NCBI GenBank assembly: GCA_035539215.1 | Contig: DATLIX010000133.1 | Coordinates: forward strand, 38,591 to 102,590 | DNA: 64,000 bases | Direction of reading: 5' to 3' | DNA from: Dongia_B sp035539215 | GTDB lineage: Bacteria; Pseudomonadota; Alphaproteobacteria; Dongiales; Dongiaceae | Shown: positions 35,620 through 44,903 of the stretch, in pieces | Position numbering within the stretch: position 1 is the stretch's first letter | How the letters are laid out: each line of letters opens with the position of its first letter | The notes under the pieces: generated by a model | What the model saw: only the letters and a program-made list of their open reading frames with translations | Told to the model about the DNA's origin: nothing | Database searches by the model: none | Position numbers and translations under genes: made by a program

Positions 35620-36623
35620 TTCCCCGGTGCCAGTATCGGGATCATCGCGTCTGCCGGCATGCCCGGTAGAAGCTCGTGGGTGGGATTGTCGATATCGATT
35701 CGAATCCGATAAACGAGCGTCACGCGCTCGGCATGGGTTTCGACCGTTTTTGGCGTGAACTCGGCCTGCGGAGAAATGAAACTGATACGTCCGTGATAGA
35801 TTTTCTTCGGATAGGTGTCCGTGGTCACCTCGACCGCTTCGCCCAGGCGGACTTTGCCGATATCCGGCTCGTTCACATAGGCGCGCAACCAGATATGATC
35901 CAGGTCATCCAGCGTGAAGATCGTGACGCCCGGTCCGGCGAGCTGTCCCAATTCGGCTTCGCGCACGGCAATGACGCCGGTAAACGGCGCGCGCAGGACT
36001 GCATAGGCAAGTGTGATTTCATCGAGCTTGAGCTTCGCCGCGGCGGCATCGACATTTCGGAGCGCGAGATCGATATTGGCCTGCGCCATCTTCACCATGG
36101 CCTGGTCACGCGCCAGCGCAGCCGCAGATTGCTGCGTCGCCGTCCGGGCGAGGTCGCGCGCCTGAATGGATCCCGCATATTTGAGGGCGAGTTCTTCGGC
36201 GCGAGCCTGGTCCCGCTGTTTCTCGGAAAGATCGAATTGATCGCTGACCACATTGTTTTGTGTCGCTACAAGGTTGCTCTCATTTACCGTTACTTGCGCG
36301 GTAGCCACCAGAAGGTTGGTGTGGTCGATATCCACCTGCTGCTGGTAAAGTCGATCATCGACACGTGCCAGAACGGTTCCTGCCTTGACGACGGCGCCTT
36401 CATCGAACGACAGCTCGACAATCGACGCCTGCACTTCGGTAAAACTCAGAACACTTTCATGCGCCTCGATATTGCCCGAGACCATGACTTGATCGGCCGG
36501 GGCTGGTGCGCCAAACACCTGCTGCCAGGCCGACGGCCATTGCCAGAATGCATATGCACCAGCCGCCGCTATGATCGCGACAACGCCGACTGCCGCAATT
36601 CTCCATCGTGGTTTCATTGCCAT
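35616..36623 (-). CDS. HlyD-family membrane fusion protein (YbhG-like)
   Basis: A periplasmic adaptor of 335 residues. It has one N-terminal membrane anchor (IAAVGVVAIIAAAGAYAFW), a biotinyl-lipoyl-like half motif (VSGNIEAHESVLSF), a coiled-coil hairpin at about 90-190 and beta-barrel residues after. It is the first gene of the exporter operon and would connect the ABC-2 permeases to an outer-membrane channel. Start ATG 36623 or 36617; neither has a strong Shine-Dalgarno. No TetR regulator gene is adjacent, unlike in E. coli. Confidence 0.87.
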   Translation of the reverse strand: MAMKPRWRIAAVGVVAIIAAAGAYAFWQWPSAWQQVFGAPAPADQVMVSGNIEAHESVLSFTEVQASIVELSFDEGAVVKAGTVLARVDDRLYQQQVDIDHTNLLVATAQVTVNESNLVATQNNVVSDQFDLSEKQRDQARAEELALKYAGSIQARDLARTATQQSAAALARDQAMVKMAQANIDLALRNVDAAAAKLKLDEITLAYAVLRAPFTGVIAVREAELGQLAGPGVTIFTLDDLDHIWLRAYVNEPDIGKVRLGEAVEVTTDTYPKKIYHGRISFISPQAEFTPKTVETHAERVTLVYRIRIDIDNPTHELLPGMPADAMIPILAPGK

Positions 36624-37089
36624 CTGGTGCTCACAGAAATATGCCTGCCATGCTGGCGCGCTGATCGATGTCGCCAAATCTGCAGCTGCGGGGCGGCCAT
36701 TTGTGCGGTTTCCCGCGACAAGGCGCGCACCGTGCGCATGGATAAGCTATGTTGGTGATAAGAATGAAAAGCGGACATCGACAGCGTACCTTGCTGATTT
36801 GATATCCGGCGCCGGTCCATTGCGCCTTGATCTGGCTCAATGCCGGTCGGTTTTGCGGCCCGGGCCGGCACTATCGATCCCGCTTCGCCAGGCGAGCGCC
36901 CGTCTGGCCGACAGCGCCCCGATCGCCAGGGGCAGCTGGCTGCGCCAGGCATGTCAGAGACCCTACGGGGACTGAGGAAATAGGCGTTGCTTGCGCCCAG
37001 GTTACCTCGCGCAAGGCTCGTGCAGCGCCTCAAAGACGGGGAGGCGCACCGCAGATCAGCGTGCTAGGCCGTCGAGCGATTTTATAGAA
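36624..37089 (-). other. Gap between exporter operon and QAT importer operon
   Basis: No gene is supported here. GCGCCTC at 37025-37031 and GAGGCGC at 37041-37047 form a 7-bp stem downstream of the importer ATPase stop, a weak candidate 3' end without T-run. The rest, up to 36623, should contain the exporter promoter on the minus strand. I see no operator. Confidence 0.35.
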
Positions 37090-38046
37090 CTAGCGATCGA
37101 TGGCTTTGACGGCCCTGACGAGATCCGTCGCATTGAGGCTGCCGATCGGCACGCCGCTCTGATCGAGAACGGTCAGGCTATGGGCGCTGTTCGCCAGCAT
37201 CGCCAGGAGCGCTTCCTCAATCGATGCGCGCTCGGTTACGCCGGGACCTTCGACAGCCCTCGTCATCGGCTGCATGATCCTGCTGATCGGTATGGTTCGC
37301 AGCAGCTTCAGCAGCCGCCCCTGCCCCAGCAAATCCGCGACGAACGCGTTCGCCGGGAGGGCGAGCAGCGCCGCCGGGCTATCGAGCTGCACAAGCCGTC
37401 CGGCCTGCAGGACGGCAATCCGATCGCTCAGGCGCACGGCTTCGTCCATGTCATGCGTGACGATCACGACAGTCTTATGCAGTTTGCGCTGGATCTGCAC
37501 CAGCTCGTCCTGCAGATGCTCGCGGGTGATCGGGTCGAGCGCGCCAAAAGGCTCATCCATCAACAGGATCGGCGGATCGGCGGCGAGCGCCCGCGCCACG
37601 CCGACACGCTGCTGCTGGCCGCCGCTCAGGGCTCGCGGCCGGCGCTGGCGGTATTCGCCGGGCGGCAGGCCGACCAGATCGAGCAGTTCATCCACGCGGT
37701 TATCGATCTTGGTTTTGGACCAGTTCAGCAATTTGGGCACAACGGCGATATTCTCCGCCACCGTCATATGCGGGAACAGGCCGATATACTGGATGACGTA
37801 TCCCAGCGAGCGCCGCAATTCGAGGATCGGCAGCGACGTAATGGAATGGCCACGGACCAGAATCTCGCCGCCGGTGGGATCCGTCAGGCGATTGATCATT
37901 TTCAGGCTGGTGGTCTTGCCGCAGCCGGACGGCCCGACCAAAGCCATGGTCGTTCCTTCCTCGACGGTAAAGGACAGTTGTTCGACGGCGGAACGGCCGT
38001 CGCCGAATTTCTTACTGACAGCTCTGAATTCGATGGCCTGCGCCAT
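37090..38046 (-). CDS. Quaternary-amine ABC importer ATPase (OpuCA/ProV-like)
   Basis: A 318-residue ATPase of the glycine betaine/choline (QAT) family. Walker A is GPSGCGKTT, signature LSGGQQQRVGVARAL, Walker B ILLMDEPFGALDP. The QAT mark YVIQYIGLFPHMTVAENI is present, and a C-terminal CBS-like segment covers about 245-318. The frame runs on upstream, but AAGGATCG before the ATG at 38046 fixes the start. It is the last gene of the importer operon, 11 bases after the permease gene. Confidence 0.88.
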   Translation of the reverse strand: MAQAIEFRAVSKKFGDGRSAVEQLSFTVEEGTTMALVGPSGCGKTTSLKMINRLTDPTGGEILVRGHSITSLPILELRRSLGYVIQYIGLFPHMTVAENIAVVPKLLNWSKTKIDNRVDELLDLVGLPPGEYRQRRPRALSGGQQQRVGVARALAADPPILLMDEPFGALDPITREHLQDELVQIQRKLHKTVVIVTHDMDEAVRLSDRIAVLQAGRLVQLDSPAALLALPANAFVADLLGQGRLLKLLRTIPISRIMQPMTRAVEGPGVTERASIEEALLAMLANSAHSLTVLDQSGVPIGSLNATDLVRAVKAIDR

Positions 38047-38057
38047 TGTCTCGATCC

Positions 38058-38687
38058 TTAGGTCAAACGACGTGCCGCCACGCGTTCCGCGCCGACAAGA
38101 AGATAGTTCACCGACAAGGCCAGCGCGGCTGTCAGAGTCGCTCCCACGATCAGCGGAATCGGGTCCATCCGGGCAATACCTTGCACGATCAGGGTTCCCA
38201 GGCTGTCGACGCCGATATAGGCCGTGAGCGTCAGGACGGATATCAGCATGACAGCCGACACCCGGACGCCGGATATGATGATCGGCAGCGCGGCGGGAAG
38301 CTCGATGCGGAACAGGATCTGCGCCGGCGTGAGGCCAAGCCCCCTCGCCGCCTCGACCGTCCGCGGATCGACATTGGCAAGGCCACTCGCGGTATTGCGC
38401 AGGACGGGCAGGACGCCTTTCACGAAAAGCGGAATGACAGCCCCCTGAAAGCCGATCCCCAGCAGGGGAATCGACACGGCCAACAGAATGATCTCCGGAC
38501 AGGCTTGCAGCAGGTTGATCAGGGGCACGATCACCGTTGCAACCGCGCGCAGACGTGCAACGCCAATGCCGAGCATCACGCCGATGACCACCGCGCCCAG
38601 CAGAGAGAGGAAGAAAAGCAGCAGATGCTGCCAGATGAGCGCGATAATATCGTCGCGGTAGGTGTCGAGGTAATCGACCAGCGTCAT
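38058..38687 (-). CDS. Quaternary-amine ABC importer permease
   Basis: A 209-residue permease of the OpuCB/OsmW family with about five to six helices and the EAA-type loop TVEAARGLGLTPAQILFRIELP. It overlaps the stop of the sister permease by four bases. The pair should form the membrane channel for a betaine-like substrate. Confidence 0.87.
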   Translation of the reverse strand: MTLVDYLDTYRDDIIALIWQHLLLFFLSLLGAVVIGVMLGIGVARLRAVATVIVPLINLLQACPEIILLAVSIPLLGIGFQGAVIPLFVKGVLPVLRNTASGLANVDPRTVEAARGLGLTPAQILFRIELPAALPIIISGVRVSAVMLISVLTLTAYIGVDSLGTLIVQGIARMDPIPLIVGATLTAALALSVNYLLVGAERVAARRLT

Positions 38688-39319
38688 GACTGTCCCTGTT
38701 TCTGCTTGAAATGCAGCTCCAGAGTCCGCAATCCCAGGTCAGCCAGGATGGCCAGCAGCAGCACAGGCACGCTGCCGGCAAACACCAATGCCCAAGAGAG
38801 CGTCGAAATGCCGCGAAACACCATGTCACCGAGCCCACCGGCGCCGATCAGCGAAGCCAGCGTCATCATGCCGACGGCATTCACCACGGCAACTCTCAGG
38901 CCGGCGAAGATCACCGGCAGAGCCAAGGGAAATTCCACCCGCCACAGGCGTGCGCCGTAGCTCATGCCGATGCCGGTCGCGGATTCCCGGATTTCCGGGG
39001 CAACCGCGGTAAGACCGGTATAGGTGCCCTGCACGATCGGCAGCAGCGAATAGAGGACGACGGCGACGATCGCCGGCAAGGCGCCGATGCCGAGCAAGGG
39101 AATCATGATGCCGAACAAGGCAAGTGTCGGAATCGTATAGATCACGCTGACGAGGTTCAGCGTGACGACGGCCACCGGACGAATGCAGAAGCACAACACG
39201 CCGACTGGAATCCCGATCGCCAAAGCGATGCCGACGGCATAAAGCGACAATTCGATATGACCCAGGGTCAGTTCGAGAATACGGTGCCAATTGGCCGTTA
39301 GGAATGCCGAAATGTTCAT
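38684..39319 (-). CDS. Quaternary-amine ABC importer permease
   Basis: A 211-residue permease paralogous to its neighbour, matching OpuCD/OsmY. The EAA loop reads RESATGIGMSYGARLWRVEFPLALP. It follows the substrate-binding protein gene after a 191-base gap that contains a long hairpin (39467-39500). It is the first of the three membrane/ATPase genes. Confidence 0.87.
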   Translation of the reverse strand: MNISAFLTANWHRILELTLGHIELSLYAVGIALAIGIPVGVLCFCIRPVAVVTLNLVSVIYTIPTLALFGIMIPLLGIGALPAIVAVVLYSLLPIVQGTYTGLTAVAPEIRESATGIGMSYGARLWRVEFPLALPVIFAGLRVAVVNAVGMMTLASLIGAGGLGDMVFRGISTLSWALVFAGSVPVLLLAILADLGLRTLELHFKQKQGQS

Positions 39320-39466
39320 GCGCGGAACGAGGACACCATTAAGCCGATAAAGTAAAGCAGGTTACCATATGAATCCGCACATGGCAGCTGGGGGCCGGGT
39401 CGCTTCAGGTTGATTGAGGCAACCCGGTCGATCCGGCCCCGTCGTCGCAAGTCGAAAGCTGGCGAT

Positions 39467-39500
39467 CACATCAGTGGCGGGAGCTCACGCCACTAATGTG
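39467..39500 (-). terminator. Long hairpin after the binding-protein gene
   Basis: CACATCAGTGGCG at 39467-39479 pairs with CGCCACTAATGTG at 39488-39500 (12 of 13 pairs, 8-base loop). On the minus strand it begins ten bases after the binding-protein stop. No T-run follows, so it more likely protects the binding-protein mRNA and lowers downstream transcription than ends it fully. Confidence 0.5.
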
Positions 39501-39510
39501 CGCTGCTTTT

Positions 39511-40422
39511 CTAGAGGACCTTCAGCTCTTTCAGGTAGTCTTCGGCCACGGTTTCCGGCGCAACGCCATCGATATCGGCCCGGCCGTTCAGCTTGATCTG
39601 CACTTCCGTCTTCAGCGTGCTGGTCACCGCCTCGATGGCGGCTGCGATATCGGGGTGGGCCGCCAGGATGTCGTCGCGCACGGTGATAGCGGCGTTGTAG
39701 GAGGGGAAGAACAGCTTGTCGTCCTGCAGCACCCGCAGCCCTACCTTGCCGATACGGGCGTCGGTGGCGAAGGCGACGATGACATCCACGCTGCCGCTAT
39801 CGACGGCCGTATACATCAGCCCGACATCCATCGGTTTGACGGAGCCGAACTTGAAGCCATAGTGCTTCGACATGCCGGGGTAGCCGTCCAGCGGCCGGCC
39901 GGCAAACTCGACCGAACAGCCGAGTTTCCAATTCGGCGCCTGCGACGCCAGGCCGGAAATGGTGGTGATATTGAGCTTGGCGGCCGTCACTTCCTTCAGC
40001 GCCAGGGCATAAGTATTGTTGAATGGCGTCGGCTTGAGCCAGGTTATCTTGTAGTCTTTGGCATAGCCGTCATGCACGGCCTGCCAGGCCTTCGCCGGAT
40101 CCGTCAGGGGATCAAGCTTGAGAACGTTGGCCAGCGCGTCGCCGGTATAATCCGGGTAGATGTCGATGGCGCCGCTGATGATCGATTGATGGGCAATACC
40201 CGTGCCGCCGAGATTGCTGACCCGCTCCACCGCGATGCCCAGCTTCTTTTCCAGGATAAGGGCGGTGATATTGCCGAGAATCGACTGCTCGGTATCGGTG
40301 GTCCAGCCGACCTTCACCGCAGAGGCGGCGCGCGCCTTGAGCGGAAGCGCGGCGACCGCCGCAGCGGCGCCCATGCCGGCCAAAATGCGGCGGCGAGATA
40401 TTGTATTCAGATATTCGGTCAT
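39511..40422 (-). CDS. Quaternary-amine ABC importer binding protein (OsmF/OpuCC-like)
   Basis: A 303-residue periplasmic protein. The N-terminus (SRRRILAGMGAAAAVAALPL, then KARA) is a Tat-like signal peptide. The mature part begins VKVGWTTDTEQSILGNITAL, typical of the OpuAC/QAT family, and later has GAIDIYPDYTGDALAN. GGGAGGG before the ATG at 40422 decides the start over the long upstream frame. It probably binds a quaternary ammonium compound such as a betaine. It lies 55 bases after the CocE-type hydrolase gene. Confidence 0.87.
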   Translation of the reverse strand: MTEYLNTISRRRILAGMGAAAAVAALPLKARAASAVKVGWTTDTEQSILGNITALILEKKLGIAVERVSNLGGTGIAHQSIISGAIDIYPDYTGDALANVLKLDPLTDPAKAWQAVHDGYAKDYKITWLKPTPFNNTYALALKEVTAAKLNITTISGLASQAPNWKLGCSVEFAGRPLDGYPGMSKHYGFKFGSVKPMDVGLMYTAVDSGSVDVIVAFATDARIGKVGLRVLQDDKLFFPSYNAAITVRDDILAAHPDIAAAIEAVTSTLKTEVQIKLNGRADIDGVAPETVAEDYLKELKVL

Positions 40423-40477
40423 TTTTCCCTCCCAGGAATCTTGCTTATTTCGCTTCTGTGGTCGTTGGTCCCCGCCT

Positions 40478-42511
40478 TTATGCGCCGAGTGCTCCTTCTG
40501 CATGAGCTTGATCAGCTGTTGATCGTGGAATGAGCAGGTCCCAGTTGCGGGAGAATATCCGCGTTCCACCTTCATAAGCGTCGAGCGTTGCCGCGAAATG
40601 CCAGTTCGCGCCGACCGCCGTCAGTGTCGAGGTCGTCGCCACGACGGCATGCCAGTCGTCCCGCTTGAATTCAGCGCGCCTCTGCGTCTCCGAACGCGCC
40701 TGCGACGGATCATGGAGACCGATGCTGTACTTTTCCGATCCCAGCGCCTGCAGTTCGAGATTGACATCGGCGATCCGGATGGCGCCCAGATTGCGCACGA
40801 CGTCGACGGTCATCCGCTCCTGCGCCAGATTACGCTCGATCCGGATGCGCCCCCGTTCGGGTGGCGTCAGAACTGCGGCGTCGAGCGGCGGCGGATTCCA
40901 GGCCGTCCCTAATGATGGCGGTACGGCCGCGTCGCGCTCCGCTTGCCGCAACGGCAGCCGCAGGGTGCCACGCCACAGCGTCACTGTCGCGCCCCCGGGC
41001 CCAGGCATGGCGAGCGGCCAGTAGGTAGTCGAAACGGCGAGGCGCAATCGGTGGCCCGCCGGCACCTCATAGGCGACGTCCTTCAGCCGGATCTCAGCCT
41101 GGTAGCACTCACCGGGTCGCAGCACGATTGCGTGGTCGTGGCCGGCATGATGCTGCAGGTTGAGAAGGCCGTAAGTAATACGGCTCGAGCTGCCGTCGGG
41201 CGCCACGTCGTCGAGGCGTACAGCCAGCATGGCTTCCGCCATGTCACTGGAGAACTCGATCGCAAGGCCTGTCCCGCCCAGGATCTGCAGCGGGGCATCA
41301 AGCGGCGCGGCATCGAAACAGAGCGATCCCGCCTCGTCCTCGCGCTGGTCGGTCGGCATGTCCGGTCCCCAGCCATAGGGGCACCATTCGCCCGAGGCAA
41401 CGCCGACGGTCGGCGGCGAGCAGATGGGCAATTCCAGCGGTGCGATGGGCTCCGTCTTCAACCCCGATGCCGTCAGATGCAGCGCGGTGTCCCCAACATG
41501 CGGACTGGGCCAGGACGCTTCGGCAATCCACCGGCCTTTCCGGCTTGTGTAGCGCGCACGGGGCGGCTCGCTTTCCTGCAGCCAGCAGGTCAGCATCGGC
41601 TCGTCCATGATGCCGGTATCCCGGCCCTTCAGCCAATAATCCCACCAGCGGACCACATAGGCGATGAAATCGATCTGAGGGCCCGGCGTCGCGACATGCG
41701 GAAAGGAATGCGCCCAGGGCCCGATCAGCCCCTTGCGCGGCACCGACAGCCCTTCGAGTTGTCGCAACACCGCGTTGGTATAGCCGTCGGCCCAGCCGCC
41801 CACCGCCAGCACCGCAGCCTTGATGCGGCTGTAATCCTGGCAGACGGAGCCGCTCTGCCAATAGGCGTCGCGGTCGGAATGGCTCATCCACCTGGCGGCC
41901 GGCGGCTCGACCGCCTCCAGGCGCGCGAGCCACATGTCGCGCCAGCGCGCGCCGACGATGTCGGGATCCGGCGGCGTCCCCAGCCAGGTGAAAAGCGTCG
42001 CGCCATATTGCAGGTTGTCATTGAGCAGACAACCGCCCATGTAGTGCATGTCATCGCCATAGCGATCGTCCGAGGCGCAGGTCGTCACGATCGCCTTCAG
42101 CGCCGGCGGGGCCAAGGCGGCAATCTGCAGCGAGTTGAACCCGCTCCAGGACAAGCCGATCATACCGACATTCCCGCTGCACCAGGGCTGCCGCGCAATC
42201 CAGCCGATCACCTCGACGGCATCGGCCCATTCGCGCGGCGTATATTCATCGGTCATGATGCCGTCTGAATCGCCGGCGCCCCGCATATCGACACGGATGG
42301 AGGCATAGCCGGCGGCAGTAAAAGCCGGATGCAGAATCGCATCGTCACCCCGATGGCGGTCGCGCCGGCGATAGGGCAGATATTCCAGAATGGCGGGTAC
42401 GGGCCCCTGGGACTCTGGCGGCAGCCAAAGGCGCGCCGCCAGCCGGCAACCATCCGACAGCTCAATCCAAACGGTTTCTTCGACGCGTATCTTGTCCACG
42501 CCGCGCCTCAC
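40478..42511 (-). CDS. CocE/NonD-family hydrolase
   Basis: A 677-residue alpha/beta hydrolase of the CocE/X-Pro dipeptidyl-peptidase family. Residues about 10-290 form the hydrolase core with nucleophile motif GMIGLSWSG (Ser121), the Asp in GGWADGY and the His in GPWAHSFPH. A C-terminal jelly-roll domain follows (about 330-560), with a further C-terminal part. No signal peptide is seen. The frame begins at a GTG that overlaps the MmgE/PrpD stop (GTGA); an in-frame GTG at 42499 behind GAGGCG is an alternative. The family cleaves esters and amides, so it may act on an imported betaine ester or amide. Confidence 0.82.
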   Translation of the reverse strand: MRRGVDKIRVEETVWIELSDGCRLAARLWLPPESQGPVPAILEYLPYRRRDRHRGDDAILHPAFTAAGYASIRVDMRGAGDSDGIMTDEYTPREWADAVEVIGWIARQPWCSGNVGMIGLSWSGFNSLQIAALAPPALKAIVTTCASDDRYGDDMHYMGGCLLNDNLQYGATLFTWLGTPPDPDIVGARWRDMWLARLEAVEPPAARWMSHSDRDAYWQSGSVCQDYSRIKAAVLAVGGWADGYTNAVLRQLEGLSVPRKGLIGPWAHSFPHVATPGPQIDFIAYVVRWWDYWLKGRDTGIMDEPMLTCWLQESEPPRARYTSRKGRWIAEASWPSPHVGDTALHLTASGLKTEPIAPLELPICSPPTVGVASGEWCPYGWGPDMPTDQREDEAGSLCFDAAPLDAPLQILGGTGLAIEFSSDMAEAMLAVRLDDVAPDGSSSRITYGLLNLQHHAGHDHAIVLRPGECYQAEIRLKDVAYEVPAGHRLRLAVSTTYWPLAMPGPGGATVTLWRGTLRLPLRQAERDAAVPPSLGTAWNPPPLDAAVLTPPERGRIRIERNLAQERMTVDVVRNLGAIRIADVNLELQALGSEKYSIGLHDPSQARSETQRRAEFKRDDWHAVVATTSTLTAVGANWHFAATLDAYEGGTRIFSRNWDLLIPRSTADQAHAEGALGA

Positions 42512-43884
42512 GCCGCAGCGGAGCTGTCATTGCCCGACCCCTGCCGCGGCCTGGCGAGCAACCGGTCGGCAAGTGCCGACACATCCTTTTGCACCGGCAG
42601 CGCGGCAATGACATCCACCAGCTCGCTGGCCGCTGCCGATCCCAGCGGTGCATCCGCAAGGTCGTGAAATTTCGCCAGGATCTCGGCATCTGAAAGCGGC
42701 CGCTCGGCATCACCGCGCGCCGGCGTGGTGTCGCTGACCAGTTCCCTGCCATCCGACAGCTTGAACCGTGCGCGTGCAAAGCGTTCGGCCGGAAAGCGGG
42801 CATTGAGATCGGGCGCCTCGACCAGCCGGATACGATCGCTCATCGCGAGAATATCGCGATCGGTGAGAGATGCCCCGGAAATATCGGTTGGCGACAGCTT
42901 TCCCCGCACGATCGCCGCGGCAACCGGGAAAGGCAGGCTGTATTGCGCCGCTTCCGTTGAATCCGGATGGTGCTGATCGAGCCGCACCGCCTCATGGAAA
43001 GTCTCGATTTCGACCTGAACGATGGCAGCCGGATCGACGGCATGCTTGCGCCGCAGGATGAGCGACGCTTCCACCGCCGGCTGCGCCCAGCGGCAGATCG
43101 GATAGGGCTTGAAATACATTTCGAGGATGCGCCAACGCTGGCCGAGATCGGACCACAGATGGGCGACGTCCTCGCTTTCCGCGACCAGGGCCGGGGCGCC
43201 GGTGAATCCGTCGGTCGCGAGATAGGCGGCGCTGAGGCCGCACATCGCCCCCCAACCCGAGCCGTCCTTGACCATGGTCGGGAAATCGATGCAGCGCATC
43301 ATCTGGCTGCGCGGCCCATGATATTCGGCGATACCGAGCGCATGACGGAATTGACCCTCAGCCATCTGCCACTGGCGCGCGGCAACGGCCGTCACGCCCA
43401 GGGCGTTCCAGGCGCCCGAGGTGTGATAGTCGGGGCAGGTCGCATGCTGCGCGATGCCGGCACGGATGGCGACTTCGTAGCCGATGACCAGCGAGATCAA
43501 GAACTCGGCACCCGTCATGGGCGTTGAGGCGCTATCAGCCAAAGCCAGCAAGGCCGGCAGGATGGCGACGCCGGCATGGCCCTTGGTCAAGACATGCCCG
43601 TCATGGGAATCGAAGCTGTCGATGGTCATCCCGCCGGCCAAGGCGGCTCCCAGAGGGCTGGCAACCCGGCCGTCGAACAGCAGCCGCGCGCGCGGTGCGC
43701 CGTCACCCGCGCCGAAGCTGCGCACCGCATGATTGCGGATGATCTGCGAAAGGGACGTTGCCAACCCGGCGGCGCCGGTACCGGCGAGATCGATGAGGCA
43801 ACGCTCCGCCATGCGCTGAACGGCGGGCGGCAAAGTATCGTAAGACGTTTCGCGCACGAACGTGTAAAGCCGCGCAGCATCCAT
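42508..43884 (-). CDS. MmgE/PrpD family protein
   Basis: A 458-residue protein of the MmgE/PrpD family (2-methylcitrate dehydratase fold). Recognisable parts are the SFDSHDGHVLTKGHAGVAIL segment, HTSGAWNALGVTAVAAR and YFKPYPICRWAQPAVEA. The start at 43884 (AGGGGG upstream) is preferred to the longer frame. Members often dehydrate or isomerise carboxylic acids in catabolic operons. It heads the minus-strand operon with the CocE-type hydrolase and the QAT importer. Confidence 0.85.
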   Translation of the reverse strand: MDAARLYTFVRETSYDTLPPAVQRMAERCLIDLAGTGAAGLATSLSQIIRNHAVRSFGAGDGAPRARLLFDGRVASPLGAALAGGMTIDSFDSHDGHVLTKGHAGVAILPALLALADSASTPMTGAEFLISLVIGYEVAIRAGIAQHATCPDYHTSGAWNALGVTAVAARQWQMAEGQFRHALGIAEYHGPRSQMMRCIDFPTMVKDGSGWGAMCGLSAAYLATDGFTGAPALVAESEDVAHLWSDLGQRWRILEMYFKPYPICRWAQPAVEASLILRRKHAVDPAAIVQVEIETFHEAVRLDQHHPDSTEAAQYSLPFPVAAAIVRGKLSPTDISGASLTDRDILAMSDRIRLVEAPDLNARFPAERFARARFKLSDGRELVSDTTPARGDAERPLSDAEILAKFHDLADAPLGSAAASELVDVIAALPVQKDVSALADRLLARPRQGSGNDSSAAA

Positions 43885-44042
43885 CGCAGAGACCCCCTGA
43901 TTGTCCTGCAGCAAATTTACGGGCGCAGCCCGGCTTCGGCATGGCCTTTTATCGACGGAATCTATGCGTCTTGCGCCAATCTTGACCAACGTATTGCAAG
44001 GCCGATAAATCTCTGCAACTCAGTTTTCTGAAAGGTTGTTTT

Positions 44043-44822
44043 ATGAAGGTGGCACTTGGCCAGACGATCGGTACGCCCGGCGATATCGCGGCCAATCTCG
44101 CGTTGATGGAGCGCCTGGCCAAGGAAGCTTCGGCCAGAGGCGCCGATCTGCTGTTGCTGCCGGAATTATTTCTCAGCGGATATAATATCGGCACGGCAAT
44201 CCCCGCGCTCGCGGAGACATGTGAAGGGCCGTCCGCCATCGCGGCGGCAACGATCGCAAAAGCGGCGAATCTCGCGATTGGCTATGGCTATCCCGAGCGC
44301 GCACCCGAGGGCATCTACAATGCGGCCCTGGTCCTTGACCGTCAGGGACGGATCATCGCCAATTATCGGAAGTCCCATCTTTGGGGTGCGATGGAACGCG
44401 CGCAATTCCTGCCGGGCGACGCGCAGGCCATTTTCACGCTGGGCGGCCTGCGCTTCGGATTCATGATCTGCTACGATATCGATTTTCCCGAGTTTGCCCG
44501 GAGCCTTGCCTTGGCTGGGGTCGACGCCATCATTGGCATCAGCGCGACGACAAAGCCCTATCATGTCATAGCGCGTCGCCTGATCCCGGCGCGCGCCTAT
44601 GAAAATCGGCTCTTCTTCCTATTCGCCAACCGCGCGGGCACGGAAAACGGCATGTCCTATACTGGTGAGAGCTGCATCGCAGCCCCGGATGGTGAGGTGG
44701 TCGCCCAATGCGGCGATGGCGAGGAATTGGTGATCGGCTCGGTGGATGCCGGTGCCTATGCGGCCTTCCGGCGCGACCATCGATATGAGACGGACCGCCG
44801 GCCGCATCTCTATCAGCCCTGA
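44043..44822 (+). CDS. Carbon-nitrogen hydrolase (nitrilase superfamily amidase)
   Basis: A 259-residue nitrilase-superfamily enzyme. The catalytic triad is visible: Glu41 in LLPELFLSGYN, Lys110 in NYRKSHLWG and Cys143 in FMICYDIDFPE. The length and motifs fit small aliphatic or stereoselective amidases. It is divergent from the MmgE/PrpD operon (158 bases between starts) and convergent with the MttB homologue. An amide or lactam in the degradation of a nitrogenous solute is a likely substrate. Confidence 0.85.
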   Translation: MKVALGQTIGTPGDIAANLALMERLAKEASARGADLLLLPELFLSGYNIGTAIPALAETCEGPSAIAAATIAKAANLAIGYGYPERAPEGIYNAALVLDRQGRIIANYRKSHLWGAMERAQFLPGDAQAIFTLGGLRFGFMICYDIDFPEFARSLALAGVDAIIGISATTKPYHVIARRLIPARAYENRLFFLFANRAGTENGMSYTGESCIAAPDGEVVAQCGDGEELVIGSVDAGAYAAFRRDHRYETDRRPHLYQP

Positions 44823-44845
44823 CGAAGGCTGCCTCCGTCAGGGCT
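44815..44845. terminator. Hairpin overlapping the amidase stop codon
   Basis: AGCCCTGACG at 44815-44824 pairs perfectly with CGTCAGGGCT at 44836-44845 (10 bp, 11-base loop). The stem includes the TGA stop of the amidase gene. It sits between convergent genes and could end both transcripts, but no T-run is present. Confidence 0.5.
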
Positions 44846-44903
44846 CAAGCGTTGCGAGGCAGAGGCGTTCCCCGTCGAAGGCTTCGCATGACATACCCGC
44901 TTC

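Noticed and set aside
39511..40533. Long plus-strand open frame (345 codons) over the binding-protein gene
   Set aside because: It is the antisense of a clear OsmF-type gene with signal peptide and Shine-Dalgarno. Long antisense frames are common in GC-rich coding DNA.
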